DNA from: DATBVX01 sp963695985
GTDB taxonomy: Bacteria; Pseudomonadota; Gammaproteobacteria; Steroidobacterales; Steroidobacteraceae
Assembly: GCA_963695985.1 (NCBI GenBank)
Contig: CAVOIC010000009.1
Location: 124,001 to 188,000, forward strand
Direction: 5' to 3'
Length of the DNA: 64,000 bases
The notes under the pieces are model-generated. The model was not told the DNA's origin. It worked only from the letters and a program-made list of their open reading frames with translations, and did no database searches. Shown in pieces: positions 47,884 through 58,108 of this stretch (positions within the stretch are counted from its first letter, which is position 1; each line of letters begins with the position of its first letter). Made by a program: the position numbers and the translations under genes.

Positions 47884-50800
47884 CCCCGCGCGCGCGGTCC
47901 ATTCGCGCCAGCCACCGATCAGTGGAAAGTACAGACCGACGTGCAGATCGAAGGCCCGGTCGGGAGCGAGCAGACGCGCGTAATGCTCGAGCTGTGGCCG
48001 ATAGCGCTCGACCTCGCGATCGAGAAACGCTTCGCGCTCGCCGCCTTCGTGGCTACTGGTCTTGAAGTCGATGATCCAGCGCTCGCCGTCCTCCGTGACA
48101 AAGGTGCGATCGATGACGATGCGGCTGAGCACGCCGTCGGCATGGCCGGTCAAGCCCAGCTCGCTGCGTGCGTCGTGGTGGCTCTCGCTGAAGATCCAAC
48201 GGCCGCGCGCGTCCTCGCGCGTTCGAACCAGGGCTTCGATCACCCGCTCGACGGCGGCTTCGAGCCGTTCGGCCGGAACACCGCTCGTCTCGAGCCTGCG
48301 CCCGTAGTTGCCGCGCCGTAAGCGGATTGCATTCGCCGGCGGCAATTCTGCGCTGCGCGACCAGAGCTCGAGCTCCTGGTGCACCAGCGTGCCGACGCGG
48401 CGACTCGTTTCACTTGCCCAATCGAACTCTGGCCGCACGCTGAGATACGCGCGTGCTATCGCGCTCGGTCTCGAGCCCCGCGGGGTGGAGGCGGCAGGAT
48501 CCAGTTCGTGGTGAGCCTTCTGATGACGACCGGCAATCGCTCGCCGCCGACGTCCTCGCCTCGTGCACACTGCCGCGCTGCGAACTCATGCGCAAACTGT
48601 TGCGCAACCACGGGCCAGAGCAGCGCGAGAAGCGAGTTCGCCTCCGGAGTGCCAAGCCCCTCTTCGGTACCCCTGCGGCGGGGATTCACGTGGCCGAACA
48701 GGTGCAGTTCGTCGGCAGCGCGCGTCACGGCGACGTACAGCAGTCGCGCGCGTTCGAAGGATTCCTGCTCTCTTTCGCGCTGTTTGAGATATTCAAACAG
48801 CGGATCGCCTGTTGAGCCCTTCTGCCCGATCGGCGCCAGCAACAGACCGGGCTCGCCAGCTGCACGTGGAATCTCGAGCCAGCGCAACAACGGCTCATTC
48901 GGCGGCTGGCGGCCATCGCCCAGACGCGGAATCACGACAACGTCGAATTCCAGCCCTTTGGCCTTGTGGATCGTCATAAGCTGAATCTGCGGACCCGCCC
49001 TTGGATCGGGTCGGGCATACAGATCCGCAAACCCCAGCTCGAATCCCGGCCCTGACTCGACTCCTCCTCGCGCCTCGAGCTGCTGCAGCCGCATGAAGAA
49101 GGCCGCCGCATCGTCCAGGGCGCGCGGCTCGCCCAGCGTCGCCGGACCGCCGAGACTCATCCACGCCTGCTCGACGCAGGCGCGCAGCGACTGGCGCCTG
49201 ACCTTGTCGAGCGCGTGGCCCAAGACTGTGGTGACTGCACCGGCCCGGCGTGCGCCTTCCGGGGACAGCGCTTGCCGCCGCTGTGGCTGGTTCAGCAACT
49301 CCCAGCAGGCCGAATGCTCATCGCCGCCGATCAGCGCCTCGAGATCCGCCAGGGTGAGCCCGCACATCGGCGCTCGCAGCAGCGCGAGCCAGGCGGTACG
49401 GTCGCCCGGATGCAGCAGCGCGCGGCTCAGTGCCATCAGATCGCGCACTACCGGCTGGCTCTCTAGCGTTTCAAGCTCGATCGCCTGAAAGGGCAGCTTG
49501 CGCTCGCGCAGCACCGAGGCGACGTAGGTCACGTGCCGCCGATACCTGACCAGGACACCGATGGTCTTCTTCATTCCGGGCTGGTAATGCGCCTCGATCA
49601 GATCGGCGATCTCGGCAGCTTCGGCGCGTTCGTCGAGACTGAAGCTGCAGTGGACATGGACCGCGGGCCTGCCCTCCCGCTGGCCGCCGACAGCGCTGGC
49701 GACATGCCTGACGGCCCCACGCGTGAGGTCATCTGTGTCCGGCAGCAAACGCGCGAACACGTCGTTGAACCAGTCGATCAGGCCTACGTGCGAGCGGAAA
49801 TTGCGCTGCAACTGCAGCACCGCCGGCCGGATCGTGCTGAGGCCGAGGTCGCGCGTGCGCAGGAACAGGCCCACATCCGCCTGGCGGAAGCGGTACACCG
49901 ATTGCATCGGATCGCCCACGCAGAACAGCGTCCGCCCGTCGCCATCGACCCAGCCCGCGGTGAGAGCCTCGAGCAACTGGATCTGCGTCGAGGACGTATC
50001 CTGGAATTCATCGACCAGCAGGTGGCGGATTCGATAGTCGAGCGCAAGGGCGAGCTCACGGGGCTCATCCGGCGCTCCGAGGGCGTTGATGGCGGCGCGG
50101 TTCACGGCTGGAAAATCTACGGTGCCAGCTTCGCGAAACACCACCTCGAGCTGCGCCGCTGCAGTCAGCAACAGCTCGAACAGCGCCTGCGCCACTTGCC
50201 ACTGCGCAGTGCTGAAGTGTGGCGGGGGCAGCCTGCGGACCCGCGCCAGTTGGTCGCACAGCCGTGGGACCCGGCTCAGGACGGCAATCAGGTCGCGCCC
50301 TGCCGCGCGCGCAGCGGGCGTTGGATATCCACGATTCGCCGTCAGCTGCACGCGCCAGGTGTCGCTGCCGGTCAAGAGCAACCCTGCGAGGCCGCGCCAG
50401 AGCTCAAGATCGGCATGGGACGGACCGGGCGGAGAGGTTCGGTGATGCCAGGCCGCAAGCGGCGTTGCTCGCGTCTGCACGTGCAGCGCGGCCGTGGCAG
50501 CGAGCTCCACCGTGTCAGCCCACGTCTGCTCGGGCCAGAGGTCCGTGAGCGCCCGCAGCTGTGCCTCGATTTCGATCTGCAGCGCGCGCTCGAGACGTAC
50601 GCGAAGCTCCTCGCCGCGGATCCCGGCGATGTGCGGCAGCCACTGCTCGCGCCGGCCGAGCATCTCGATCAAGAGCGCCTCGGTCTCGAGCAGCTGGTTG
50701 TCGCGATGCGCCAGCAGCGTCAGGAGCAACGCGCCCACCGGGTTGCCTTCTTCGCTGAGTCCGAGCGTGCGACGCGCGGCCGCGGCATACAGAGGCAGTG

Positions 50801-51239
50801 GCTCGTCCGTCACGTTGAGCTCGGCACCGGCCCGTGCAAGGAGTGGCAGCTGCGCCGCGAGCGAGAGGCAGAAGGCATCGATAGTTTCGACGCGCAGGCG
50901 GCTCGGGTGCAGGGCGAGGTTCCAGCCGAGTTCGTCCGAGCGTTCGCGAGCCGTCCGCGCGAGCTCGTGCGTCTGCCGCGCGAACTCACTGGCACCCGCT
51001 GGCAGCCCATCGACATTACGCAGGGCTTGCACCACGCGGCTACGCATCTCGGCCGCCGCTTTGAGCGTAAACGTGATAGCCACGATCTGCTCGGGGATGT
51101 CCACCGTGCCGAGCAGGCGCAGATATCGTTGCACCAGCAGCCCGGTCTTGCCGGAGCCAGCCGGCGCCTGGATCAGGAAGGAGCGGCCGGGATCGAGCGC
51201 CGCTACGCGCGCCTCGAAGTCGATGTCGCGCTCAGTCAT
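47863..51239 (-). pseudogene. AddA/RecB-like UvrD-type helicase-nuclease, frameshifted before the nuclease domain
   Basis: The front (from ATG 51239) has FLIQAPAGSGKTGLLVQRYLRLL (Walker A), IVAITFTLKAAAEMRSRV, LLVDEFQDTSSTQIQLLEAL (DEFQDT Walker B), FCVGDPMQSVYRFR, MTIHKAKGLEFDVVVIPRLG and YVAVTRAADELHLFG, a complete superfamily 1 helicase. That frame stops at 48456 after TTNWILPPPP. The C-terminal PD-(D/E)xK nuclease (GTLVHQELELWS, GHADGVLSRIVIDR, ERWIIDFKTS) continues in another frame from about 48570 to 47863. The shift lies in or near the run CCCCGCGGGG at about 48475-48485. Either a real frameshift removing the nuclease or a sequencing error. It overlaps addB by 8 bases. Confidence 0.88.
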
Positions 51240-53880
51240 CGGCGCGCGCCTCGCCGGCTTGCGCCCGAACGTCCTCGATCCGACAAAGCGAATGCAAATG
51301 GCAACGCTTGCAGGTAGTCGCATGCAACGGATCGACGCGGGCATCGCCACGCGCGAAGTCCCCCGCCAGGCGCGCCAACACCGCGCGCCATGCCGCTACT
51401 TGTGCCGGCCATTCTCCTGTGCTCTCCAGCTCCGGCAGCGCGGGCGGTGGCGAGCTGAGCCCTTCGAAACGGCATCCCTCCGCGGTGAGAAGTCCGAAGC
51501 TCAGCGCCGCCGGTGGAGTGTCGAGCGCCAGCGCGTAGAGTGGAACCTGCGGCTCTTCGGGTCGCTCACCTCTCCAGCGACTTGCCTTCGCATCGCCCGT
51601 CTTGTAATCGATCAGCAGAGTCCTTCCATCCGCCAGCCGGTCGATGCGATCGATGCGCAGCGTGAATGTGAGTCCGGCCTGGACCCATTGCAGCTTCTGT
51701 TCCAGCGCGACGATTTCAAACGGTGCGCGCGTGCTTTCGAGCTCGAGCCAGCGCTGCAACAGCCCATCGAGACGCCGGCACTCCAGGTCGATGCTCTGCG
51801 CGGGCCAACGGCCTGGTGGGTTGAAGATCGCGGTGCGCGCCTGCGCAATGGCTGCGGCTATGAGTGCGCGTCGCTCATCGGCGGACTGCCGCAGCAGTGC
51901 CTCACGGTTGCCCAGCGAGGTCCACAGACCTTCGAGTGCGCGGTGGATGAAGATGCCGCGCGTCCGCGGATCGATGCCGGGCAGCGGTCGTTCGAGGGGC
52001 TCTGCGTGCAGGCGGCGCTGAGCGAAGGCGCGAAACGGGCACTGCGACTGCAGTTGTAGAGTCTTCGCGCCGCCGCGCAACTGCGCGGGCACGCGAACTG
52101 CCGGCGCCTGCTCATCGGACAGGGTTTCAAGTGCACCGCTGCGGAACACCCGCTGCAGGTAGCTCATTGTCGGTGCCGCCACGAGGTCGGGAGCGCGGAC
52201 CTCCGGCAGCGCGACAAGCAGTGGGCTGGGTTCCGTGTCCGCATCATCGAGACGCAGCGGCCAGCTTACAATCACGTGCGGCGCACTGCTGAGCAGGCTG
52301 TGCGTGATGCCTCGCGCCAGCCCGAGCGCTCCGTCCGCGGTCGCTTCGGTGAGACCGGCGGCGCGCTGCAGATGATAGGGAATGAACGGATCGGGTCGTG
52401 GTGCCCGGGGCCACGCGGCGGAGTGTAGCCCTGCGATCCAGACACCATCGTAATACGCACACGGATCGGCCACGCGACCGCTGACCAGGATCGGCACTTC
52501 CCGCACAGCCCCCGGAAGCGTGCGCGAGGCCGCGAGACCCGAGAGCATCCTGATCGCTTCGACCAGGCGCACTGGGCCCGCGATTGCATCGAGGGTGGAG
52601 AGCTCGGCAAGTGTGTCGTTGAAACTCTCCAGCACTTCGAGCTCCCCGGCATCGAGCGCTCGCGTGCCGGGCCACCCGAGCCCGCGCAAGGCAGCAGCAA
52701 ATGCGCCGCTCCAATGTGAGAGCGTCGCGCGCGGTCCTCGCAAGATCTCGGCAAACCGCTGCAGTGCCTGCACGAGCTCGGGATCAGCGGCGCGCGGTGT
52801 TCCCTGCAGAGCACGGATGACCTCGCGCAGCGAGACCTCAGGCTGCGCCACCCGGCGCCAACTCACATCGACTCGTGCACGGCGCGCGATCGCTTCCAAC
52901 CCTCCGCCGAGATACGGGCTGCGCAGCCAGTCGCTCGCGACTTCGAAGGGCACGTCGCCGCTCGCGAGCTCGAGTGCGGTGAGGGCCGGGGCAATGAGTG
53001 GATGTTCCTTGAGCGCCGTACCGCCTTCAATGGCGAACGGGGCCGCCTGCAACGGTGTTTCGATCAGGCTCGCGGCCGGCATCAGCACCGCGGAAAACAG
53101 GCGCGCCACTTCCTCGCGCCTCTGTGCAAGATCGGGAACGACAATGAGCAGCCGCGCCTCGGGGCGCGCACGCAGCCGCCCGAGCGCCCACTGCGCGGCA
53201 CTCTCGACTTCCGACCTTGGATCCGGCAGACCGACGCGCACTGCGTCCGCACGCTCCGCCGCCGGTGATGCCCAAGCGACCTGCGCGCCGCGTGCGGCGA
53301 GTCGTTCGCCCAGCCGCCGCTGCGCCGGCGTCGGCGCGTCAAACCCGGCAAACACGATATCTGTTGCCTGCGAGGCGCTGCCCGTCGGAAGGCGCCAGAT
53401 CGCACGCGCCTCGTCGAGCCAGCGCTGCTTCTCGAGCCGCTCGCCGTAATCCTGGGCCCAACGTGCAAACGCTACGCTCTCATCGCTCCCGCCCTCGCGC
53501 GGCCTCGGCAGTGCGATCGCCCAATCGTGCACGCGCTGCCACGCACGCCGCACCGCGCGCGCCGCACCGAACGGCTGCAGGAAATCCTGCGCCTCGGCAC
53601 TGGAGAGCACGACGCGTTCCCACAGCGCCTGGTCCTGGGTCGGCGAAAGAACGTGGGGGATCTCGCCGCTGTCGTCGGCCGCAGCGATTTGCGACCAGCT
53701 TCGTATCACCCAGGCGTGCACGGACAGGACGTTCGGCGTCGGCCAGCTAACGCGGCCATGACGACGCTGGATCGCGCCCCAGCCCGAATGAATGGCGCGC
53801 GCCTGCTCGGCGCTCGCCGTGAGAACGGTCGCTCCACGCTCGAGAGCGTGCGTCAGAGTTGCCGGCAACCGTGATGACAA
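51232..53880 (-). CDS. AddB-like PD-(D/E)xK nuclease subunit of a double-strand-break helicase-nuclease
   Basis: 882 residues; partner of the AddA-like gene that follows and overlaps it. The N-terminal part is a degenerate helicase-like fold (GATVLTASAEQARAIH). The C-terminal nuclease has FIHRALEGLW, LRIDRIDRLADGRTLLIDYKTGDAK (catalytic Asp and the DYKT Lys). The iron-sulfur cluster cysteines are one in LQSQCPFRAF and three in TTCKRCHLHSLCRI, the AddB-type 4Fe-4S arrangement. Together they would resect broken DNA ends for RecA in place of RecBCD. The start region is AT-rich compared with the gene body. Confidence 0.85.
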   Translation of the reverse strand: MSSRLPATLTHALERGATVLTASAEQARAIHSGWGAIQRRHGRVSWPTPNVLSVHAWVIRSWSQIAAADDSGEIPHVLSPTQDQALWERVVLSSAEAQDFLQPFGAARAVRRAWQRVHDWAIALPRPREGGSDESVAFARWAQDYGERLEKQRWLDEARAIWRLPTGSASQATDIVFAGFDAPTPAQRRLGERLAARGAQVAWASPAAERADAVRVGLPDPRSEVESAAQWALGRLRARPEARLLIVVPDLAQRREEVARLFSAVLMPAASLIETPLQAAPFAIEGGTALKEHPLIAPALTALELASGDVPFEVASDWLRSPYLGGGLEAIARRARVDVSWRRVAQPEVSLREVIRALQGTPRAADPELVQALQRFAEILRGPRATLSHWSGAFAAALRGLGWPGTRALDAGELEVLESFNDTLAELSTLDAIAGPVRLVEAIRMLSGLAASRTLPGAVREVPILVSGRVADPCAYYDGVWIAGLHSAAWPRAPRPDPFIPYHLQRAAGLTEATADGALGLARGITHSLLSSAPHVIVSWPLRLDDADTEPSPLLVALPEVRAPDLVAAPTMSYLQRVFRSGALETLSDEQAPAVRVPAQLRGGAKTLQLQSQCPFRAFAQRRLHAEPLERPLPGIDPRTRGIFIHRALEGLWTSLGNREALLRQSADERRALIAAAIAQARTAIFNPPGRWPAQSIDLECRRLDGLLQRWLELESTRAPFEIVALEQKLQWVQAGLTFTLRIDRIDRLADGRTLLIDYKTGDAKASRWRGERPEEPQVPLYALALDTPPAALSFGLLTAEGCRFEGLSSPPPALPELESTGEWPAQVAAWRAVLARLAGDFARGDARVDPLHATTCKRCHLHSLCRIEDVRAQAGEARADD

Positions 53881-53922
53881 ATCAAGCTATAACAAACAGA
53901 TACAAGACTATGCTGAAGTGAT

Positions 53923-55203
53923 TTATTTGGCCTTGGAATCCGGTACGACCTTGAGGTCTGGCCGTCGCGCGGCCGCAGCGCGGTCAGCGTAAGTCTCGAG
54001 GAGTTCTTCAATACGCTGAAACACTGTACGCAGTACCGCCTGCTCCGGCAGGTTGGTGATGCGGAAGTGGTTGCGGTAAGCGACGTTGAAGCTCACGCCC
54101 GGTGCGATCAGCACGTGCTTTTGCTCCAGCAGGTCCATGGCGAACGCCTGATCGTCGAAATCCGGCAGCAAGTCGGGGCGCACGCCCACGAACGCGTACA
54201 TCGCCCCGCTTGGTGGTGCGAGTTCGAGGTACCTGCTGCGCGCGACGGCTTCAAGAATCGCACGGCGGGATTCATACAGCCGGCCGCCTGGAGCCGTCAG
54301 CTCTCGGATGCTCTGATGACCGCCGAGCGCAGTTTGCACCGCCCACTGAGCGGGAACGCTGCTGCAAAGTCGCAGCGATGCGAGCAGCTCGAGCCCTGCC
54401 AGGTAATCGCCCGCATGTTCCAGCTCACCGGAGAACGCCACCCAGCCGACGCGATAGCCGCAGGCGCGATAAACCTTCGACAGGCCGCTCAAGGTCGCGC
54501 ACAGCGTGTGGCGCACGAGGGTCGCCATCGGCACGAATTCGGTGCCGTCGTAAATCATCTGGTCGTAGATCTCGTCGCTGAACACCACCAGGTGGTGCTG
54601 TTCCGCCAGGCGCGCGATCGTCTCGAGCAGCGCGCGCGGGTACACGGCACCGGTCGGGTTGTTCGGATTGATGACGACGATCGCACGCGTGCGCCGCGTG
54701 ATGAGTCGCTCGATCTGTTCCGGATCCGGCAGAAACGCCCGTTCCGGCCTGCAGTCGTAATGCACCGCCTTGCCGCGATTCAGGTTGACCGCCGCGGTCC
54801 ATAGCGGATAGTCCGGGCTCGGCACCAGCACTTCATCGCCGGGATTCAGCAGTGCGCGCAATGTCAGGTCGATGAGCTCGCTGACGCCATTGCCGATGAA
54901 TACCTCCTCGGCGCTGACTCCGCGCACACCCCGTTGCTGCTGCTGCATCACCACGGCTTCGCGCGCCGGGAAGATTCCTTTTTGGTGACAGTAGCCCTCG
55001 CTGGCCTTGAGGTTCTCGATCATCGCCAGACGCATGGTCTCGGGCGTGCGAAAACCGAATGCGCCGGGATTGCCGATGTTGAGCGAGATGATCTCGTAGC
55101 CGAGCCGCTCCATCTCCAGAGCACGGCGTGCGAGCCGGCCCCGGATCTCGTAGCGGACGGTGCTCAAGCCTTCGCTAGGAATGATGCTGCGACGCTGCGG
55201 CAT
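53923..55203 (-). CDS. alaA: PLP-dependent aminotransferase, AlaA-type (glutamate-pyruvate)
   Basis: Class I/II aminotransferase of 426 residues. Features: GNPGAFGFRTPE near the N-terminus, IGNGVSELIDLTLRALLNPGDEVLVPSPDYPLW, IVVINPNNPTGAVYP, VVFSDEIYDQMIYDG and the PLP-lysine motif SGLSKVYRACGYRVGW. These match AlaA/YfbQ, which makes alanine from pyruvate and glutamate. A C-terminal tail of about 15 residues is basic. The gene stands alone between addB and the peptide transporter genes. Confidence 0.87.
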   Translation of the reverse strand: MPQRRSIIPSEGLSTVRYEIRGRLARRALEMERLGYEIISLNIGNPGAFGFRTPETMRLAMIENLKASEGYCHQKGIFPAREAVVMQQQQRGVRGVSAEEVFIGNGVSELIDLTLRALLNPGDEVLVPSPDYPLWTAAVNLNRGKAVHYDCRPERAFLPDPEQIERLITRRTRAIVVINPNNPTGAVYPRALLETIARLAEQHHLVVFSDEIYDQMIYDGTEFVPMATLVRHTLCATLSGLSKVYRACGYRVGWVAFSGELEHAGDYLAGLELLASLRLCSSVPAQWAVQTALGGHQSIRELTAPGGRLYESRRAILEAVARSRYLELAPPSGAMYAFVGVRPDLLPDFDDQAFAMDLLEQKHVLIAPGVSFNVAYRNHFRITNLPEQAVLRTVFQRIEELLETYADRAAAARRPDLKVVPDSKAK

Positions 55204-55245
55204 AATCGGTGGATCCGTTTGTAGGTCAGAGGCTGCAGTGTACCG

Positions 55246-56277
55246 TCATTTCAGTACGCCGCGATCGGTCGTCGCCATTTCCCGCCAGCGCCAGCAGGCC
55301 ACGCGGTGCTCGTTCGCGACGTCCTCTAGCGCCGGCACCGCGCTCGCGCAGCCGGCCTGCGCCCACGCGCAGCGCGTGCGGAACACGCATCCCGACGGCG
55401 GATGGAGCGGCGACGGAACCTCGCCGGCGACGAGTGCCGCGGGACGCTCGCGTGCAAGCCTGGGGTCCGGAATCGGAATCGAACCGAGCAACGCCTGCGT
55501 GTAGGGGTGACGGGAGCTGCCAAAGAGCTCCTCCCTCCCGGCAAGCTCCATCACGCGCCCGAGGTACAGGACCAGCACGCGCTGGCTGAGGTGGCGCACC
55601 AGCGCGAGGTTGTGGCTGATGAACAGCATGCTCAGCCTGAGCTCGCGCTGTAGCCGCTGCAGCAGGTTCACGATTTGCGCCTGGACCGAGACGTCGAGCG
55701 CACTCACCGGCTCGTCACATACGAGCAGCTGCGGCTCGAGAATCAGCGCGCGCGCGATGCCAATGCGCTGGCACTGCCCACCACTGAACTCGTGCGGATA
55801 ACGCCGCAGCAGCTCGCCGGTGAGACCGACGCGTTCCAGCATCCGCCTCACTGCGTCTGCACGCGCTTCACGTGTCAGCTCCGGACGGAATTCGCGCAAG
55901 GGCTCGGACACGAGCTCGAGTACCGTCATGCGTGGATCGAGGCTGGCGAGCGGGTCCTGGAACACGATTTGCATCCCGGCCCGCAGCGCGCGCAACTCCT
56001 CGCGTGAGCGCTCTTCCAGCGGGCGTCCGAGCCAGCTGATGCGGCCGGCGCCCGGCGTTACTAGCTGCAGGACGGCGCGCGCGAGGGTCGACTTGCCACA
56101 GCCGGACTCGCCGACGATGCCGAGCGTCTCACCCGCGCGCAGCTCGAAGCTGACGTCATCGAGCGCGACGAGGTCGATGGCAGGGCGCCACGGGCCGCGT
56201 CGCACGGGATATACGACGCGCAAGTGCTCCACTCGCAGCAGTGAGGCGTCGGCAGCGTGTACGGAGGGAAGATTCAA
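55246..56277 (-). CDS. oligopeptide/dipeptide ABC transporter ATP-binding protein (OppF/DppF type)
   Basis: 343 residues with Walker A GIVGESGCGKSTLARAVLQL, Q-loop VFQDPLASLDPRMTV, signature HEFSGGQCQRIGIARAL, Walker B LLVCDEPVSALDVSVQAQ and switch His SHNLALVRH. The C-terminal HPYTQALLGSIPIPDP and GCVFRTRCAWAQAGC form the oligopeptide-transporter tail, whose cysteines bind an iron-sulfur cluster in some homologues. The TTG start at 56277 overlaps the upstream ATPase stop (TTGA). Last of four transporter genes. Confidence 0.9.
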   Translation of the reverse strand: MNLPSVHAADASLLRVEHLRVVYPVRRGPWRPAIDLVALDDVSFELRAGETLGIVGESGCGKSTLARAVLQLVTPGAGRISWLGRPLEERSREELRALRAGMQIVFQDPLASLDPRMTVLELVSEPLREFRPELTREARADAVRRMLERVGLTGELLRRYPHEFSGGQCQRIGIARALILEPQLLVCDEPVSALDVSVQAQIVNLLQRLQRELRLSMLFISHNLALVRHLSQRVLVLYLGRVMELAGREELFGSSRHPYTQALLGSIPIPDPRLARERPAALVAGEVPSPLHPPSGCVFRTRCAWAQAGCASAVPALEDVANEHRVACWRWREMATTDRGVLK

Positions 56278-57257
56278 GCCGGACGAACCTCCGCACGCGG
56301 GTTGTGGCAGGCCACGGCGCGCCGGCCTTCTGCGGAAAATTCGAGCGGGGGGTCCTCGGTCGCACAGCGCGCCAGCGCAGCAGCACAGCGACTCACGAAT
56401 GCGCACCCACGCGCATTCCCCCGGTGCATCGGCGGCTGACCCGGTATGGCCGCCAGCTCCCGGTCCGCGGGGGCATCGAGTCGCGGCGCGGCCCTCAACA
56501 GGCCTTCCGTGTAGGGATGACGCGGTCGTGCGAACAGCTCATCGACACCCGCCTGCTCGACGATGCGCCCCGCGTACATCACGGCAACGCGATCTGCTAG
56601 TCCTGCGACGGCTCCCAGATCGTGCGTGATCAGCACCAGCGCCATCCGGGTGGTCCGACGCAGTTCGCGGAACAGATCGAGAAGTTGCGCCTGGATCGTG
56701 ACATCGAGTGCGGTGGTTGGCTCGTCCGCAATGAGCACTGCAGGCTCGCCGGCGAGCGCCATGGCGATCATCGCCCGCTGGCGCATGCCGCCCGAGAGCT
56801 CGTGCGGGTATTGAAGGAGGCGTTGCGCGGCATCGCCGATGTGTACGCGCTCGAGCAGCTCGAGCGCACGCCCGCGAGCCGCGCCCTTGCGCCACCCGCG
56901 GTGTCGTACCAGGACTTCGCCGATCTGTTTCCCAAGGCTCAGGTGTGGAGTCAGCGACGTCATCGGATCCTGGAAGATCATCGCGAGCTCGGCGCCGCGG
57001 ATCCGGTTGAGCTCGCTGCGGGAACAGCCGATGAGCTCCGTGCCGCGCAAGCGCGCACTCCCTCTAGCTCGCCCCCTCGCTGCGAGCACGCCCATCACGG
57101 CATGGAACAGCTGGCTCTTGCCGCTGCCGGACTCCCCGACGATGGCCACGCATTCGCCAGCCTCGATGTCGAGGTCGACGCCATCGACGGCTCGCACCGT
57201 GCCCTCAGGTGTGTGGAAATCGACGTGCAGGCCCCGGATTTTGAGTAGTGCGCTCAT
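56274..57257 (-). CDS. oligopeptide/dipeptide ABC transporter ATP-binding protein (OppD/DppD type)
   Basis: 327 residues with Walker A AIVGESGSGKSQLFHAVMG (Gln replaces the usual Thr/Ser after GKS), Q-loop IFQDPMTSLTPHLSLG, signature HELSGGMRQRAMIAMAL, Walker B VLIADEPTTALDVTIQAQ, THDLGAVAG, and the tail RHPYTEGLLRAAPRL plus GCAFVSRCAAALARC. ATG 57257 overlaps the oppC stop (ATGA). Pairs with the downstream OppF-type ATPase. Confidence 0.9.
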   Translation of the reverse strand: MSALLKIRGLHVDFHTPEGTVRAVDGVDLDIEAGECVAIVGESGSGKSQLFHAVMGVLAARGRARGSARLRGTELIGCSRSELNRIRGAELAMIFQDPMTSLTPHLSLGKQIGEVLVRHRGWRKGAARGRALELLERVHIGDAAQRLLQYPHELSGGMRQRAMIAMALAGEPAVLIADEPTTALDVTIQAQLLDLFRELRRTTRMALVLITHDLGAVAGLADRVAVMYAGRIVEQAGVDELFARPRHPYTEGLLRAAPRLDAPADRELAAIPGQPPMHRGNARGCAFVSRCAAALARCATEDPPLEFSAEGRRAVACHNPRAEVRPA

Positions 57258-58108
57258 GCGACTGTCCCCGGATCGAGCGCATCGCGCAGGCCATCGCCGA
57301 TGAAATTCAGACAGGTCAGGAGCAGCACCAGCAGTGTCGCCGGGACGATCAGGATCCAGGGCGCGGATTCCATTTCGGTTGCGCCCTCGGCAATGAGACT
57401 GCCGAGGCTCGCGAGCGGCTCCTGCACGCCGAGCCCTAGAAAGCTCAGGAAACTCTCGAACAGGATCATCTGCGGGATCAGCAGCGTCGTGTAGACGATT
57501 ACGGCCCCGGCGACGTTCGGCACGATGTGGCGCGTGATAATGCGCCGTGGTGGAACCCCCAGGGCCACCGCCGCCTCGATGAATTCCCGCCGCTTCAGGC
57601 TCAGGGTCTGACCGCGGACGATGCGCGCCATCGTCAGCCACCCCACGGCGCCGATTGCGACGAACAGGAGAACGATATTGCGCCCGAAGACGACGGTCAG
57701 AATGATCACGAAGAAGATGTAAGGCAGCGAATACAGGATGTCGACGAAGCGCATCATCGCCCCGTCGAGGCGACCGCCCGCGTAGCCGGCGACGGTACCC
57801 CACGTGACACCGATCACCAGACTCACGGCGCTTGCGAGCAAGGCGATCAGTAGCGATGTACGCGTGCCGTACAGCGTGCGAACCAGCAGATCCCGCCCCA
57901 GGCGGTCGGTTCCGAGCCAATGGGCATGCCCGAGCGTCGGCGCGCTGGCGAGGGCGCGCCAGTCGAGCTCATCGTACCGATACGGGCTGAGCCAGGGCCC
58001 GAACAGCGCGGCAGCCGCAATGATCAGGAGCACGATGGCGCTGACTGTGGCGGCGCGGTTGTCGCGCAGGCGCCGACCGGCATCGCGCCAGAACCCTGGC
58101 TCAGTCAT
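57254..58108 (-). CDS. oligopeptide/dipeptide ABC transporter permease (OppC/DppC type)
   Basis: 284 residues: an N-terminal helix (TVSAIVLLIIAAAALFGPWL), GHAHWLGTDRLGRDLLVRTLYGTRTSL typical of OppC, then five more helices and the EAA-like coupling loop REFIEAAVALGVPPRRIITRHIVPN. It overlaps the upstream oppB-type gene by 8 bases. Confidence 0.92.
   Translation of the reverse strand: MTEPGFWRDAGRRLRDNRAATVSAIVLLIIAAAALFGPWLSPYRYDELDWRALASAPTLGHAHWLGTDRLGRDLLVRTLYGTRTSLLIALLASAVSLVIGVTWGTVAGYAGGRLDGAMMRFVDILYSLPYIFFVIILTVVFGRNIVLLFVAIGAVGWLTMARIVRGQTLSLKRREFIEAAVALGVPPRRIITRHIVPNVAGAVIVYTTLLIPQMILFESFLSFLGLGVQEPLASLGSLIAEGATEMESAPWILIVPATLLVLLLTCLNFIGDGLRDALDPGTVA

Noticed and set aside
47863..48570. 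Separate nuclease gene downstream of addA
   Set aside because: Its first 40 codons overlap addA in another frame and are not protein-like, and the rest is the expected C-terminal domain of addA; a frameshifted single gene explains it better.
49533..51317. Plus-strand open frame of 594 codons opposite addA
   Set aside because: Antisense shadow of the helicase; composition without domains, while the minus strand shows all helicase motifs.
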